Assembly: GCF_015244745.1 (NCBI RefSeq)
Contig: NZ_JABCQI010000002.1
Span: 186,001 to 250,000, forward strand
Length of the DNA stretch: 64,000 bases
Source: Gluconobacter cadivus
GTDB lineage: Bacteria; Pseudomonadota; Alphaproteobacteria; Acetobacterales; Acetobacteraceae
Reading direction: 5' to 3'
Of this stretch, positions 18,749 through 28,023 are shown piece after piece (position 1 is the first letter of the stretch; each line of letters opens with the position of its first letter). Under the pieces are notes generated by a model. It saw nothing but the letters and a program-made list of their open reading frames with translations. It ran no database searches and was not told the DNA's origin. The translations under genes and the position numbers were made by a program.

Positions 18749-20296
18749 TTACTGGGCGTCGTCGGAGCTGTCGTCGTCCGAACCGGTCGGGGAGACGGCC
18801 ACGAAAAGCTGCTGCCCGTCACGCAGGATGCGCAGGAGCGGCGGCTGCTTGCGACCCAGCGCATCATGCACCTGCGCGACGACGGCCTTGGGGGACGGCG
18901 TAACGTGATTGCCAACCGCCACAACAATATCGCCCGGACGGATGCCAGCCTGATCGGCAGGTGAACCCTGCACGACATCCGCCACGACTGCGCCCTGCAC
19001 GCTGTCGTCCAGACCCAGTTCCTGACGCGCACGCGGCGTCAGAGAGGCCAGCGACACACCCAGCTTACCAGCACCGGACTGCGCGCTGTCGGTCGCATCA
19101 CCCGAAGCATGATCCTGTGCGGACAGGTTGCCGACCGTGAAGTTCACCGTCATCGGCTTGCTGTCACGGAGCAACCCCAGCGTCGCCTGCGTTCCTGGCG
19201 CAATGGACACAACCTTCACCGCCAGATCATGACCGTTCTTGATAGGCTTTCCGTTCAGCGTGGTCACGACGTCACCGCTCTTGATGCCAGCCTTCTCGGC
19301 CGGGCTGCCCTTGGAGACGGACGCCACCAGCGTTCCGTGCGGCGGCGCGCCCGGCTCGGGGGACTGGAGGTTCAGCGCCTGCGCCATCGTGGGCGAAATG
19401 TCCTGCCCTTCAATGCCGAGATAGCCGCGCGTGACATGGCCGGTCTTTTCAAGCTGGCTCACAACGGATCTGACAGTATCGGACGGAATGGCGAACCCAA
19501 TACCGATCGAACCGCCACCATTGGGCGAAATAATCATGGAATTGATACCCACGACCTTCCCATCCTGCGTGAACAGTGGACCGCCGGAGTTGCCATGATT
19601 GATCGGCGCATCGACCTGGATGAAGTCGTTATAGGCACCCGAATGCAGGTCACGACCCAGCGCGGAGACGATACCCGCCGTCACCGTGCCGCCCAGACCG
19701 TAAGGATTGCCCACGGCAATGACCCATTCACCCGGCTGGACCTCGTCGGAATCGCCCAGTTCGATGAATGGCAGCTTGCCGGTCGGCTTAACACGCAGAA
19801 GGGCCACGTCCGTCTTCGGGTCGCGACCGATGATCTTGGCCGGAAGCGTCGTGCCGTCGTCGAGCGTGACCGTCACTTTGGTCGCACCGTTCACGACGTG
19901 GTTGTTCGTCACGACATAGCCGTCAGACGAAATGATGAACCCCGAACCGCGGGCTTCGACCGTCCGGTTGGGCTGCTGCTGTTGCGGCATCATCTGGAAC
20001 GGAAAGGGAAACGGGAACGGCGAACCCTGTCCCATACCACCGCCACCGCCGCCCGGACCGTTTTCCTCTTCTTCCGCCACGTCCGCCTTGATGTGGGACG
20101 TAATGGACACGACCGCCGGCTTCACCTGCTTGACGAGCGTGACGAAATTGGGGAGCGCCTGAACGCCCGTCTGGGGCTTGATGGCGCCGCTGGGTGCTGT
20201 GGCAGCGGGCGTTGTGTCCGCGAAAGCAAAAGGGGCCGCGACCAGCATGGTGGTTGCAGCGAGAGCGGACAGGGACGTGCGAAAGCGTGTGGTCAT
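18749..20296 (-). CDS. degP: Periplasmic Do-type serine endoprotease DegP
   Basis: 515 residues. A signal peptide ends near residue 26 (AFA). The trypsin-like triad is H133 (TNNHVV), D163 (KTDVALL) and S237 (GNSGGP). A flexible loop at about 78-110 is rich in Gly, Pro, Phe and Gln, like the LA loop of DegP. Two PDZ domains follow (about 290-385 and 415-500). It degrades or refolds misfolded envelope proteins. It is a single-gene unit ending at a strong terminator. A possible heat-shock promoter is at 20340-20368. Confidence 0.95.
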   Translation of the reverse strand: MTTRFRTSLSALAATTMLVAAPFAFADTTPAATAPSGAIKPQTGVQALPNFVTLVKQVKPAVVSITSHIKADVAEEEENGPGGGGGGMGQGSPFPFPFPFQMMPQQQQPNRTVEARGSGFIISSDGYVVTNNHVVNGATKVTVTLDDGTTLPAKIIGRDPKTDVALLRVKPTGKLPFIELGDSDEVQPGEWVIAVGNPYGLGGTVTAGIVSALGRDLHSGAYNDFIQVDAPINHGNSGGPLFTQDGKVVGINSMIISPNGGGSIGIGFAIPSDTVRSVVSQLEKTGHVTRGYLGIEGQDISPTMAQALNLQSPEPGAPPHGTLVASVSKGSPAEKAGIKSGDVVTTLNGKPIKNGHDLAVKVVSIAPGTQATLGLLRDSKPMTVNFTVGNLSAQDHASGDATDSAQSGAGKLGVSLASLTPRARQELGLDDSVQGAVVADVVQGSPADQAGIRPGDIVVAVGNHVTPSPKAVVAQVHDALGRKQPPLLRILRDGQQLFVAVSPTGSDDDSSDDAQ

Positions 20297-20339
20297 ATCA
20301 ATCCCGACTTGTTGCGAAACATCGTGGCTTATAGCGCTG

Positions 20340-20368
20340 AACTATGAACCCCGTTCCCGTTCCACAAG
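20340..20368 (-). promoter_or_regulatory. Possible RpoH-type promoter of degP
   Basis: On the minus strand CTTG (20365-20368), 18 bases, then CATAGTT (20340-20346). The alphaproteobacterial RpoH pattern is CTTG-N17/18-CYTATNT; five of the seven -10 bases agree. It lies 44 bases before the degP start. Fit is moderate; the overlapping GGAAC repeats could instead serve an extracytoplasmic sigma factor. Confidence 0.35.
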
Positions 20369-20430
20369 CTGACCGCCGGGTGAAACATCCGTAAGTTCGT
20401 GACGGACTGTGAATTTCGCCCTCCACAACG

Positions 20431-20922
20431 TCATTCTGCGATGGGTTTACGGAGTTTGCGGAAGAAGTCTTTCAGCAAGGCCGACGCCTCGCGCTCGCAT
20501 ACCCCTCCGATCACTTCAGGGCGGTGCAGACAGGACGGACGCTCGAAAATGCGCGGCCCGTGCTCCACGCCGCCGCCCTTGGGATCGTAAGCGCCGAACA
20601 CGACCCGCCCGATGCGGAAATGCACGATCGCTGCCGCACACATCGGACACGGCTCCAGCGTCACGACCAGAGTGCAGTCCGTCAGGCGCGGACTTTTCAG
20701 ACGCGCGGCAGCCTCGCGCATGGCCAGAAGCTCGGCATGGGCGGAGGCGTCATGCGCGCCTTCGACGTGATTGCGCGCAATCGCCAGAACGCGTCCATCA
20801 GGCGCAAGCACGACCGCACCGACCGGCACTTCCCCAAAGGATGCAGCCTCCCGCGCGGCCTGTAGCGCCGTCTGCATCGCCGGACCGATATCCGTGTAAA
20901 TCCTTGTCTGTCCCTGACTCAT
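20431..20922 (-). CDS. tadA: tRNA-specific adenosine deaminase TadA
   Basis: 163 residues from the ATG at 20922; reading further upstream gives only antisense of the next gene. It shows the cytidine-deaminase-type zinc site, HAELLAMREA (His and catalytic Glu) and EPCPMCAAAI (two Cys). It makes inosine at the wobble base of tRNA-Arg(ACG). The start is only 6 bases from the divergent amidohydrolase start, so their promoters must overlap the opposing coding regions. SPRLTDCTLVVTLEPCPMC is typical of TadA rather than free-base deaminases. Confidence 0.92.
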   Translation of the reverse strand: MSQGQTRIYTDIGPAMQTALQAAREAASFGEVPVGAVVLAPDGRVLAIARNHVEGAHDASAHAELLAMREAAARLKSPRLTDCTLVVTLEPCPMCAAAIVHFRIGRVVFGAYDPKGGGVEHGPRIFERPSCLHRPEVIGGVCEREASALLKDFFRKLRKPIAE

Positions 20923-20928
20923 GATGCG

Positions 20929-21663
20929 ATGATGCGGCGCATGACCCCTCCCCGTCCATCCCCTTCGCAGCGCGCGCCGCTGATCGGCCTGACGCTGGAT
21001 CATGAACCCGGCGGGCCGGGGCAGTTCTCGCGCTATCCGTTTCATGCGCTGCGGGAGAATTACCTGAGCGCCGTGAGCGATGCGGGGGGAATGCCGGTGT
21101 GTCTGGGCTATGACTGCGATGCCGAGGCCCTGATGGAACGGCTGGACGGGCTGATCGTCACGGGTGGCGCATTCGACGTTGATCCGGCGCTTTATGGTGA
21201 GACGCCTCATCCGCTGACCAGCCCGCGCCCGGCCCGCACCGCCGCCGAACTGGCGCTCCTGCGGGCCGCACTGGCGCAGGGCAAGCCGGTTCTGGGCATC
21301 TGCGGCGGCATGCAGCTTCTGGCCGTACACGCCGGAGGCACGCTGATCCAGCATCTTCCGGAAGAGCTGCAACACGAACAGCCCAACCCGCGCCACGAAC
21401 CCGGCCATGACATCGACATCGTCCCCGGCACGAAACTCGCGCGGATCGTGGGGGCGGAGCGCATGAGCGTGAACTCCTCGCATCATCAGGCCGTCCGCGA
21501 CCCCGGACGGGCCAAAATCTGCGCCCGCGCACCGGATGGCACCATCGAAGCGATCGAGCTTGATGGCCCCGGTTTTGCCATTGGCGTACAATGGCACCCC
21601 GAATTCTCCCTCGACCCCGGCGACCGTCGCCTGTATGCGGCGCTTGTGGAGACTGCACGATGA
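20929..21663 (+). CDS. Gamma-glutamyl-gamma-aminobutyrate hydrolase (peptidase C26 / PuuD family)
   Basis: 244 residues; ATG codons at 20929, 20932 and 20941 are all possible starts. Class I glutamine amidotransferase fold: nucleophile Cys in KPVLGICGGMQLL and the His-Glu pair in GVQWHPEF. GLIVTGGAFDVDP is typical of the C26/PuuD branch. This hydrolyses gamma-glutamyl amides such as gamma-glutamyl-GABA in putrescine degradation. No other polyamine genes are close, so the substrate is uncertain. Its stop overlaps the start of the pseudouridine synthase gene (ATGA). Confidence 0.85.
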   Translation: MMRRMTPPRPSPSQRAPLIGLTLDHEPGGPGQFSRYPFHALRENYLSAVSDAGGMPVCLGYDCDAEALMERLDGLIVTGGAFDVDPALYGETPHPLTSPRPARTAAELALLRAALAQGKPVLGICGGMQLLAVHAGGTLIQHLPEELQHEQPNPRHEPGHDIDIVPGTKLARIVGAERMSVNSSHHQAVRDPGRAKICARAPDGTIEAIELDGPGFAIGVQWHPEFSLDPGDRRLYAALVETAR

Positions 21664-22493
21664 CCGACGACAACACCGAAAACACCGCCCCCGAAATGCC
21701 CGAGACCGGAATGCACGAGATCCCCGGTTCCGAACCGGAAAGCTCCGGCCCGAGAGGCGAGCGTATCGCCAAGGCGCTGGCCCGCGCCGGCGTGGCGAGC
21801 CGCCGCGATATCGAGCGTATGATCGAAGACGGGCGCATCAAGCTGGGCGGACAGATCGTCACGCATCCGGCGACATTCGTGCAGCCGGGCGACATCATGC
21901 TGGTGGACGGCAAGCCCGTGGATTCCCCCGAGCGCACGCGTTTGTGGCGGTATCATAAGCCCGACGGCCTGATGACGACCCACAAGGACCCCGAAGGCCG
22001 CAAAACCGTATTCGACACGCTGCCCGAGGGCCTGCCGCGCGTCATCAGCGTCGGACGCCTTGATATCAATTCCGAAGGTCTGCTGCTGCTGACCAATGAC
22101 GGCGAACTGGCCCGCCGCCTCGAACTTCCCGGCAATGCCTGGGTCCGCCGCTACCGCGTGCGCGTGTTCGGCGTCGTGGACGAGAAGCGTCTGGCCTCGC
22201 TGATTGATGGTTTCGAATATGACGGCGTGCGTTACGGCTCCATCGAAGCCGCACTGGACTCGAAAAAAGGTGACAATGCCTGGCTCACGGTCAGTCTGCG
22301 CGAAGGCAAGAACCGCGAAATCCGCCGCGTCATGGAAGGCCTGAACCTGCATGTCAGCCGCCTGATCCGCCTATCCTACGGCCCGTTCCAGCTCGGCTCG
22401 CTCAAGGCGCGCGAACTGGAGGAAGTTCCCGGAAAAACCCTGCGTGAGCAGTTGCCGGACCTCCCGGCTCCGAAGCGTCACCGGACGCGCTGA
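21660..22493 (+). CDS. rRNA large-subunit pseudouridine synthase, RluB/RsuA family
   Basis: 277 residues from the ATG at 21660 inside the ATGA overlap with the preceding stop. An S4 RNA-binding domain is at about 35-80 (RIAKALARAGVASRRDIERM). The catalytic motif is GRLDINSEGLLLLTND (Asp nucleophile). The C-terminal REGKNREIRRVMEGL is typical of RluB/RluE/RluF. It isomerises uridine in 23S rRNA, most likely the RluB site. rsmD follows three bases after the stop, giving a small ribosome-modification operon. Confidence 0.9.
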   Translation: MTDDNTENTAPEMPETGMHEIPGSEPESSGPRGERIAKALARAGVASRRDIERMIEDGRIKLGGQIVTHPATFVQPGDIMLVDGKPVDSPERTRLWRYHKPDGLMTTHKDPEGRKTVFDTLPEGLPRVISVGRLDINSEGLLLLTNDGELARRLELPGNAWVRRYRVRVFGVVDEKRLASLIDGFEYDGVRYGSIEAALDSKKGDNAWLTVSLREGKNREIRRVMEGLNLHVSRLIRLSYGPFQLGSLKARELEEVPGKTLREQLPDLPAPKRHRTR

Positions 22494-22496
22494 TCC

Positions 22497-23096
22497 ATGC
22501 GGATTGTTGGAGGAGACAATAAGGGCCGTGCCCTGACCGCGCCGTCCGGAACCAGCACGCGCCCCACGTCTGACCGCACGCGACAGGCGATTTTCGACAT
22601 GCTCGCCCATGCGCCGTGGTACGGGCAGGAGGAGCTGGAAAAGGCCTTCGTGCTGGACTGCTACGCCGGAACCGGCGCGCTGGGGCTCGAAGCCCTGTCA
22701 CGCGGTGCGGAAAAAGCCGCGTTCATCGAACGGGATCGCAGCGCGCTCGCGGCCCTGCGGATCAATCTGGACATCTGCAAAGCCCGGGACCGTTCCCGCG
22801 TGCTGAGTTGCAGCGTCACGCATCCGCCCAAAGCCACGGAACCCTACACGCTGGTTTTTCTCGATCCGCCCTATGGCAAGGGACTTGTCGAATCGGGTCT
22901 GCGGGCGCTGGCGCGGAACGGCTGGCTGGCGCAGGGCGCGCTGATCGTGGCCGAAACGGGCGCCACGGAAGAATTTACGCCCATCATGCCACCTTCCGAA
23001 CACTTTATGCCCACACTCACGCCAGAAATCCTCTGTGAGCGTCGTTTTGGGGCGGCAAAGGTGACGATCTGGAAGCATTCCTCCACTTTTCCTTAA
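22497..23096 (+). CDS. rsmD: 16S rRNA (guanine-966-N2) methyltransferase RsmD
   Basis: 199 residues. MRIVGGDNKGR at the start and RPTSDRTRQAIFDML are RsmD landmarks. The SAM-binding motif is DCYAGTGALGLEALSRGA, and the catalytic DPPY is in VFLDPPYGKG. It methylates 16S rRNA in the assembled small subunit. It is translated right after the pseudouridine synthase and ends about 90 bases before ftsK. Confidence 0.93.
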   Translation: MRIVGGDNKGRALTAPSGTSTRPTSDRTRQAIFDMLAHAPWYGQEELEKAFVLDCYAGTGALGLEALSRGAEKAAFIERDRSALAALRINLDICKARDRSRVLSCSVTHPPKATEPYTLVFLDPPYGKGLVESGLRALARNGWLAQGALIVAETGATEEFTPIMPPSEHFMPTLTPEILCERRFGAAKVTIWKHSSTFP

Positions 23097-23184
23097 TTTT
23101 CCCTCTGTATTCAGTACCCTGTCGGCTATAGTTCAGAGTGAATTTTACAAGCCGCAATCCAGAAAACCGACGGGGTGACGAGAC

Positions 23185-25935
23185 TTGGCCGCGTTCAGCC
23201 GATCGACCAGTACAGTGCGCAACATCGTCCGCGACGCGCATGACCGGCACATGACACCGAAACTGCGAAGCGCCCTGCGCGCGCGCTGCATGGAGCTTCT
23301 CGGGCTGGTCCTGCTGATCTTCGCTGTAGCAGTCGGGATCGCGCTGTGGAGCTTCAATCCGCACGATCCGTCCTTCAACACCTCGACGGGAACGCAACCG
23401 ACGAACCTTCTGGGCCGTACGGGCGCGACCATTTCGGATGGGCTGATCCAGTGGCTCGGCCTCGGCAGCGGCATGCCGATTGTCATCCTGCTGGCCTGGG
23501 CCTGGCGCATGGTCCGCCATCACGGCATGAGCCTGCCGATCCTGCGGATCGTGGCCGCCCTTGCTCTACTGCCCGCCGCCGCCACCTTCATCGGCACGCT
23601 CCAGCTTCTCATCCCCGGCCTTCAGGTCGACTGGCCGACCGCCAGCGGTCTGGGCGGAGAAATGGGCGTCTCCTGCGCGCAGCGTCTACTGGGCGCGGCC
23701 CATGCCGAAGCCGGGGCTGCCGGAAACGCGATTGCCGTCATTCTCGTCCTGCTGCTGATGGGTCTGCTGCTACCGCTGGCGATGGGTCTTGAAGCCCGCG
23801 AATGGCGCGCTCTGGGCAAGACGGCCGTGGTGCTGGGCCGCCAACCGTTCTCGCTTGCCAAACGCATGAACGGCCCGCAAACATCCGATCATCGGCCCGC
23901 GCCCGATCCACGTCTGTATGAATTCCAGCCCAGCCCGGCCGGTGGCGCTCCAGCAGCGGATGCAACCCCCCTGTCCTTCCTGCGCCGCAGCTTCGGCAAG
24001 AGCGATCCGCGGTCCCGCCCCGAGCCCTTCGTGCCGCAGAATACCGGCTGGATGCAGCCCCCCATGGACACGCAGGACGATCCCTACAGCCAGCCAGCCG
24101 CCGAGACGCGCCCGGTCAGCCGGACGGAAGCCGCGGCCGCCCGCGCCCGCCAGATCACCGTCCCGGAAGAGGAAGACGCGCCCTCCAACCCCTATGCCGA
24201 GCGTCTGGCCCAGATTGCCCGCCAGCGCGACACGCCTCCCCCGCCCGTGCGTCGTCAGATGGACGATGAAATGGACGAGGACCTGCCCCAGAGCAGCATC
24301 GACACACCGCCCGAACCTGAGCCGCAAAAGCGTGGCCTGTTCGGAATGCGCCGTCCGGAACGTCCGCCCGAACCTGTTCCCCCGCGTCCCGCCGCGCCAC
24401 GCAATGCCGTGACGACCGGCTGGGAACTGCCCCCGCTCGCCCTGCTGAACCCGCCGCCGCCTCATGCCGTGACCGGCCCGTCACAGGAGACGTTGCAGTC
24501 CAATGCACGCCTGCTGGAGAGCGTTCTGGCCGATTATGGCGTGCAGGGCACGATCGGCGACATCCATGCCGGTCCGGTCGTCACGCTGTACGAACTCGAG
24601 CCCGCACCGGGCATCCGTTCGTCCCGCGTGATCGGACTTGCCGACGACGTAGCGCGCTCGCTTTCGGTTCTGAGCGTGCGTATCGCGACCGTACCGGGAC
24701 GCAACGTCATCGGCATCGAGGTGCCCAACGCCAAGCGCGAGACGGTCTATTTCTCCGAACTGCTCCGCACGCCGGAATGGATGAACGGAAACGGTCGCCT
24801 GCAGATCGCGCTCGGTAAGGACATCGCAGGCGTTCCGGTCTATACTGACCTTGCGAAAATGCCGCATCTGCTCGTCGCAGGCACGACAGGTTCGGGTAAG
24901 TCGGTCGGCGTGAATGCCATGATCCTGTCGCTGCTCTACCGGCTCAGCCCGGAAGAGTGCCGCCTGATCATGATCGACCCCAAGATCCTCGAACTGTCGA
25001 TCTATGACGGGATTCCGCATCTCTTAACACCGGTCGTGACGGAACCGACCAAAGCCGTCAGTGCGCTCAAATGGACCGTGCAGGAAATGGACCGCCGCTA
25101 CCGCCTGATGGCGCAGCTTCAGGTCCGTAACATCAACGGCTACAACGAGCGCGTGAACCAGCTCCGCTCTTCGGGCGAGATGGTGACCAAGCGCGTCCAG
25201 ACCGGCTTTGACCCCGAAACGGGCCGCCCGGTATTCGACGAGCAGCAAGTCGCTACGGAAAACCTGCCTTATATCGTGGTCGTCATCGACGAGATGGCCG
25301 ATCTGATGATGGTCGCGGGCAAGGAAATCGAGACGGCAGTGCAGCGTCTGGCCCAGAAAGCCCGTGCCGCCGGCATCCACGTCATCATGGCAACGCAGCG
25401 CCCGTCCGTTGACGTCATCACCGGCACCATCAAGGCGAACTTCCCGACCCGGATTTCCTTTCAGGTTATCAGCAAGTTCGACAGCCGCACGATCCTTCAG
25501 GAACAGGGCGCGGAGCAGCTTCTGGGTCAGGGTGACATGCTGTTCATGCAGGGTGGCGGGCGCATCACGCGTGTCCACGGCCCGTTCGTGGCGGATGAGG
25601 AAGTCGAGGCCGTCGTGGCGGATCTGCGCTCCAAGGGCGATCCAATCTATAACGACGATGTGGTGTCCGGGCAGGACGACGACAGCGCGGGCGGCCTGAC
25701 GGCAGGGTCCGGCTCGGGCGGTGACGGTGAAGGCACCCTGTTCGATCAGGCCGTGGACATCGTGATGCGTGAAGGCCGCGCCTCCACGAGCTTCATCCAG
25801 CGCCACCTCTCCATCGGATATAACCGCGCGGCCAAGCTGATCGACCAGATGGAAAAAGAAGGCATCATCGGTGCCGCGAACCATGTGGGCAAACGCGAGA
25901 TCCTTGTCCGCCGCAAGGAAGAGCATGAAGACTGA
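23185..25935 (+). CDS. ftsK: DNA translocase FtsK
   Basis: 916 residues from a TTG at 23185; an ATG at 23251 is an alternative. There are about four membrane segments in 30-215, then a Pro/Arg/Glu-rich linker (about 220-425), then the motor. Walker A is GTTGSGKS at 566-573 and Walker B is YIVVVIDEMADLMM. The C-terminal winged-helix gamma domain (about 850-910; AVDIVMREGRASTSFIQRHL) recognises KOPS. FtsK pumps chromosome ends apart at the septum and activates XerCD at dif. The last 11 bases overlap the next gene. Confidence 0.95.
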   Translation: MAAFSRSTSTVRNIVRDAHDRHMTPKLRSALRARCMELLGLVLLIFAVAVGIALWSFNPHDPSFNTSTGTQPTNLLGRTGATISDGLIQWLGLGSGMPIVILLAWAWRMVRHHGMSLPILRIVAALALLPAAATFIGTLQLLIPGLQVDWPTASGLGGEMGVSCAQRLLGAAHAEAGAAGNAIAVILVLLLMGLLLPLAMGLEAREWRALGKTAVVLGRQPFSLAKRMNGPQTSDHRPAPDPRLYEFQPSPAGGAPAADATPLSFLRRSFGKSDPRSRPEPFVPQNTGWMQPPMDTQDDPYSQPAAETRPVSRTEAAAARARQITVPEEEDAPSNPYAERLAQIARQRDTPPPPVRRQMDDEMDEDLPQSSIDTPPEPEPQKRGLFGMRRPERPPEPVPPRPAAPRNAVTTGWELPPLALLNPPPPHAVTGPSQETLQSNARLLESVLADYGVQGTIGDIHAGPVVTLYELEPAPGIRSSRVIGLADDVARSLSVLSVRIATVPGRNVIGIEVPNAKRETVYFSELLRTPEWMNGNGRLQIALGKDIAGVPVYTDLAKMPHLLVAGTTGSGKSVGVNAMILSLLYRLSPEECRLIMIDPKILELSIYDGIPHLLTPVVTEPTKAVSALKWTVQEMDRRYRLMAQLQVRNINGYNERVNQLRSSGEMVTKRVQTGFDPETGRPVFDEQQVATENLPYIVVVIDEMADLMMVAGKEIETAVQRLAQKARAAGIHVIMATQRPSVDVITGTIKANFPTRISFQVISKFDSRTILQEQGAEQLLGQGDMLFMQGGGRITRVHGPFVADEEVEAVVADLRSKGDPIYNDDVVSGQDDDSAGGLTAGSGSGGDGEGTLFDQAVDIVMREGRASTSFIQRHLSIGYNRAAKLIDQMEKEGIIGAANHVGKREILVRRKEEHED

Positions 25936-26716
25936 CCGCAAGGAGCGGATCCGACGGGCCAAGGCCTCGCGCAATGCCCACAAGCCGCGGCGCCTGCCAA
26001 CGCAGGCGGACTCCCCCGCCACAGAAGGCCCGCGCACGCCGTTTTATCCGGGAATGGACATTCCCGTTCTGCTGGAAACGCCCCGATTCCTGATTCTGGA
26101 CAAGCCAGCCGGACTGGCGGTGCATCCCGGCCCTTCCACGCAGGATTCCGTAGAAACCCGCCTGCTGCCGCATCCGCGCGGAGGGCCTTGGCTGGCGCAC
26201 CGACTGGATACGGACACATCCGGCTGCCTGCTGGTTGCACGGCGCAAAACGGCGCTGATCGAGGCGCAGGCAGCGTTTCAGGACCGACAGGTTCGCAAAC
26301 TCTACTGGGCGGTTGTGATGGGGACTCTGCCGCAGGACAGCGGCGAGATTGACGCGCCGCTTCTGCGGAAGTCCGGTCCCTCGGGCTGGCGCATGGTTGT
26401 GGATGCGAAAGGCGATGAGGCCCGGACGCGCTGGCGTGTGCTGGGACGCGGGAAGAGTCTGTGCTGGGTAGAGCTGGAACTGCTTACGGGACGGACTCAT
26501 CAGGCCCGCATCCATTGCGCGGAACTGGGAACGCCGATCCTTGGCGATACGGTTTACGGGGCTTCGGCAGGGCCGTCTTTACCGGGGCTGCATCTTCTCG
26601 CCCGCAGTCTGGAACTGAACCTGCCGTCCGACACACTCACCGCAGAAGCCTCCCCGCCGGATTTCATGGCGGAGACGCTGCGGCGGATGGACTGCGAGGG
26701 CGTGGTTCAGTCCTGA
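25925..26716 (+). CDS. RluA-family pseudouridine synthase
   Basis: 263 residues from the ATG at 25925, which has AAGGAAG at 25915-25921 and overlaps the ftsK end. The catalytic motif is LAHRLDTDTSGCLLVAR (Asp), the GRTHQARIH block binds RNA and PILGDTVYG is near the end. There is no S4 domain; the N-terminus is a basic tail (RKERIRRAKASR). This fits the RluA/RluC superfamily, but the target uridine (tRNA or 23S) cannot be fixed. The 3' end overlaps the convergent DUF4097-type gene by 10 bases. Confidence 0.87.
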   Translation: MKTDRKERIRRAKASRNAHKPRRLPTQADSPATEGPRTPFYPGMDIPVLLETPRFLILDKPAGLAVHPGPSTQDSVETRLLPHPRGGPWLAHRLDTDTSGCLLVARRKTALIEAQAAFQDRQVRKLYWAVVMGTLPQDSGEIDAPLLRKSGPSGWRMVVDAKGDEARTRWRVLGRGKSLCWVELELLTGRTHQARIHCAELGTPILGDTVYGASAGPSLPGLHLLARSLELNLPSDTLTAEASPPDFMAETLRRMDCEGVVQS

Positions 26717-27444
26717 ACGAGTTTCAGCGTGCCGACCACGCTGTGGATGATGACGTGATCGCGGCCATCGCCGACCTTCCCGGTGGCCGTGATCGTCCGG
26801 ACCTCTGCTGACCCGCCGGATTCTTTTTCCCAGTTCCCGATCTGCACCGTCAAGCCGAGAGACTGCTGGAGAGGCAGCGTCTTGTCCGAGTGTCGCTGTT
26901 TCAGGTGAATGTCGAACGTTCCGCCAAAGCCATGAGGCAGGTGGATCGTCATATCACCGCTGACCGTGCCGATATCAATCGTGCGCATCTGCGGCGCGGC
27001 ATCAAGCGTAAGGTTTGTATCCCCGCTGACACTGCGGATCATGACATTGTCGGTCGCATGATCAATCGTGCTGTCACCATTCATGGTGCGGATCGAGACT
27101 GCACCGTCGGAATGATCGAGCGTGATATCACCGCTGGCACTGCGGATTTCCACAGCAGCTACCGCATGATCCACATCCAGCGCGCCATTGACCGTATGGA
27201 CCTCGAGCGGCCCTCTGGACTGCTTGATATGAATGTCACCGCTGACGGTCCGGACGGACAGGGGGCCGTCTGACGTCCCGATACTGACATCTCCGCTGAT
27301 GCTGGAGAGTTTTCCACCCTCGGGCAGGGTGGACAGGGACATATCGTCTGAAATCGAGGACTGGCTTAGGGGCGCAGCGCAGACCGGAAAGGCCAGGGCT
27401 GTGCCGAGGGCGAGGACAGGAAGGGAAAGCGCGAAGCGGTTCAT
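26707..27444 (-). CDS. Exported DUF4097-type beta-repeat protein
   Basis: 245 residues from the ATG at 27444 (GAAAGG just upstream). A signal peptide ends near residue 23 (VCAA). The body is built of about 20-residue repeats with the core SxSGD followed by alternating hydrophobic residues (SISGDVSI, TVSGDIHI, SASGDITL, SVSGDTNL, TVSGDMTI). This pattern is usual for DUF4097 beta-solenoids. Function is unknown; such proteins are periplasmic or surface bound. It sits downstream of two paralogous membrane protein genes and only 19 bases after the nearer one, suggesting one operon. Confidence 0.75.
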   Translation of the reverse strand: MNRFALSLPVLALGTALAFPVCAAPLSQSSISDDMSLSTLPEGGKLSSISGDVSIGTSDGPLSVRTVSGDIHIKQSRGPLEVHTVNGALDVDHAVAAVEIRSASGDITLDHSDGAVSIRTMNGDSTIDHATDNVMIRSVSGDTNLTLDAAPQMRTIDIGTVSGDMTIHLPHGFGGTFDIHLKQRHSDKTLPLQQSLGLTVQIGNWEKESGGSAEVRTITATGKVGDGRDHVIIHSVVGTLKLVQD

Positions 27445-27463
27445 GATATGGGCCTTTCGGGCT

Positions 27464-27883
27464 TCACCGGCCTGCGACGGGACGATTGAGCAGGGCCGCG
27501 TGGACGCCGCGGGCAATGGCCCAGGCCGTGAGAATGCCCCAAGCCAGAGTCAGCCCCCAAGGCACCACCATGAACACCAGCCCAAGCCCGCCCGTAATAG
27601 CGCCCAAACCCGCGACCATGAGATGGATCGTCCCGATGGCGGTGAGGGCGAGCGCGCCGTACCAGAACATCCGCACCTGCCAGTCGAGCTGCGTCCGCGT
27701 CAGGCCCGTGGCAGAGCGGCGGCTTTTATGCGCGATCATCACGCCGATCAGGGCTGTCACGCCCGTGAAAAATCCGGCGACATACAGCGCGTAGATCAGC
27801 AGGACCAGATCGCGGCCGCTCCGGGCATCATCTCCGCGGCCGTAGCGGCTGGCAGGTTCGTAAGGGGCGTAGGATGCGTACAT
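27464..27883 (-). CDS. DUF4870-like membrane protein, tandem copy 2
   Basis: 139 residues from the ATG at 27883 (AGAGGAA upstream). A Tyr/Pro-rich N-terminus precedes three or four membrane segments (LVLLIYALYVAGFFTGVTAL, then YGALALTAIGTIHLMVAG, then VPWGLTLAWGILTAWAIA). It is clearly related to the gene at 28024-28446: both share LIYALY/LIVYALY, FFTG, and a basic loop followed by LDW/LNW then VR.FWY. I read it as DUF4870-like. Role unknown; the DUF4097-type gene follows. Confidence 0.65.
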   Translation of the reverse strand: MYASYAPYEPASRYGRGDDARSGRDLVLLIYALYVAGFFTGVTALIGVMIAHKSRRSATGLTRTQLDWQVRMFWYGALALTAIGTIHLMVAGLGAITGGLGLVFMVVPWGLTLAWGILTAWAIARGVHAALLNRPVAGR

Positions 27884-27978
27884 GAGGGAAACATTCCTCT
27901 GAGAAAAACTCGACAGCAACCTTAATGCACAAACCGTGCCAGATACGGATTTTCGGCATTCCGACGCATCGAGTCCAT

Positions 27979-28017
27979 CGGGAACTCTGAAGGAATGGCG
28001 TATCGCGCCAGTTCCCG
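27979..28017. repeat. Stem-loop between the tandem membrane genes
   Basis: CGGGAAC (27979-27985) pairs with GTTCCCG (28011-28017), and inside it TGGCG (27996-28000) pairs with CGCCA (28006-28010). There is no T-run on either strand. It may slow transcription or protect mRNA between the two paralogues. Confidence 0.4.
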
Positions 28018-28023
28018 ACGAGC

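Noticed and set aside
18613-19032. N-terminal extension of the small membrane protein into degP
   Set aside because: It would cross the degP terminator and read degP in another frame; the ATG at 18612 gives the complete family length.
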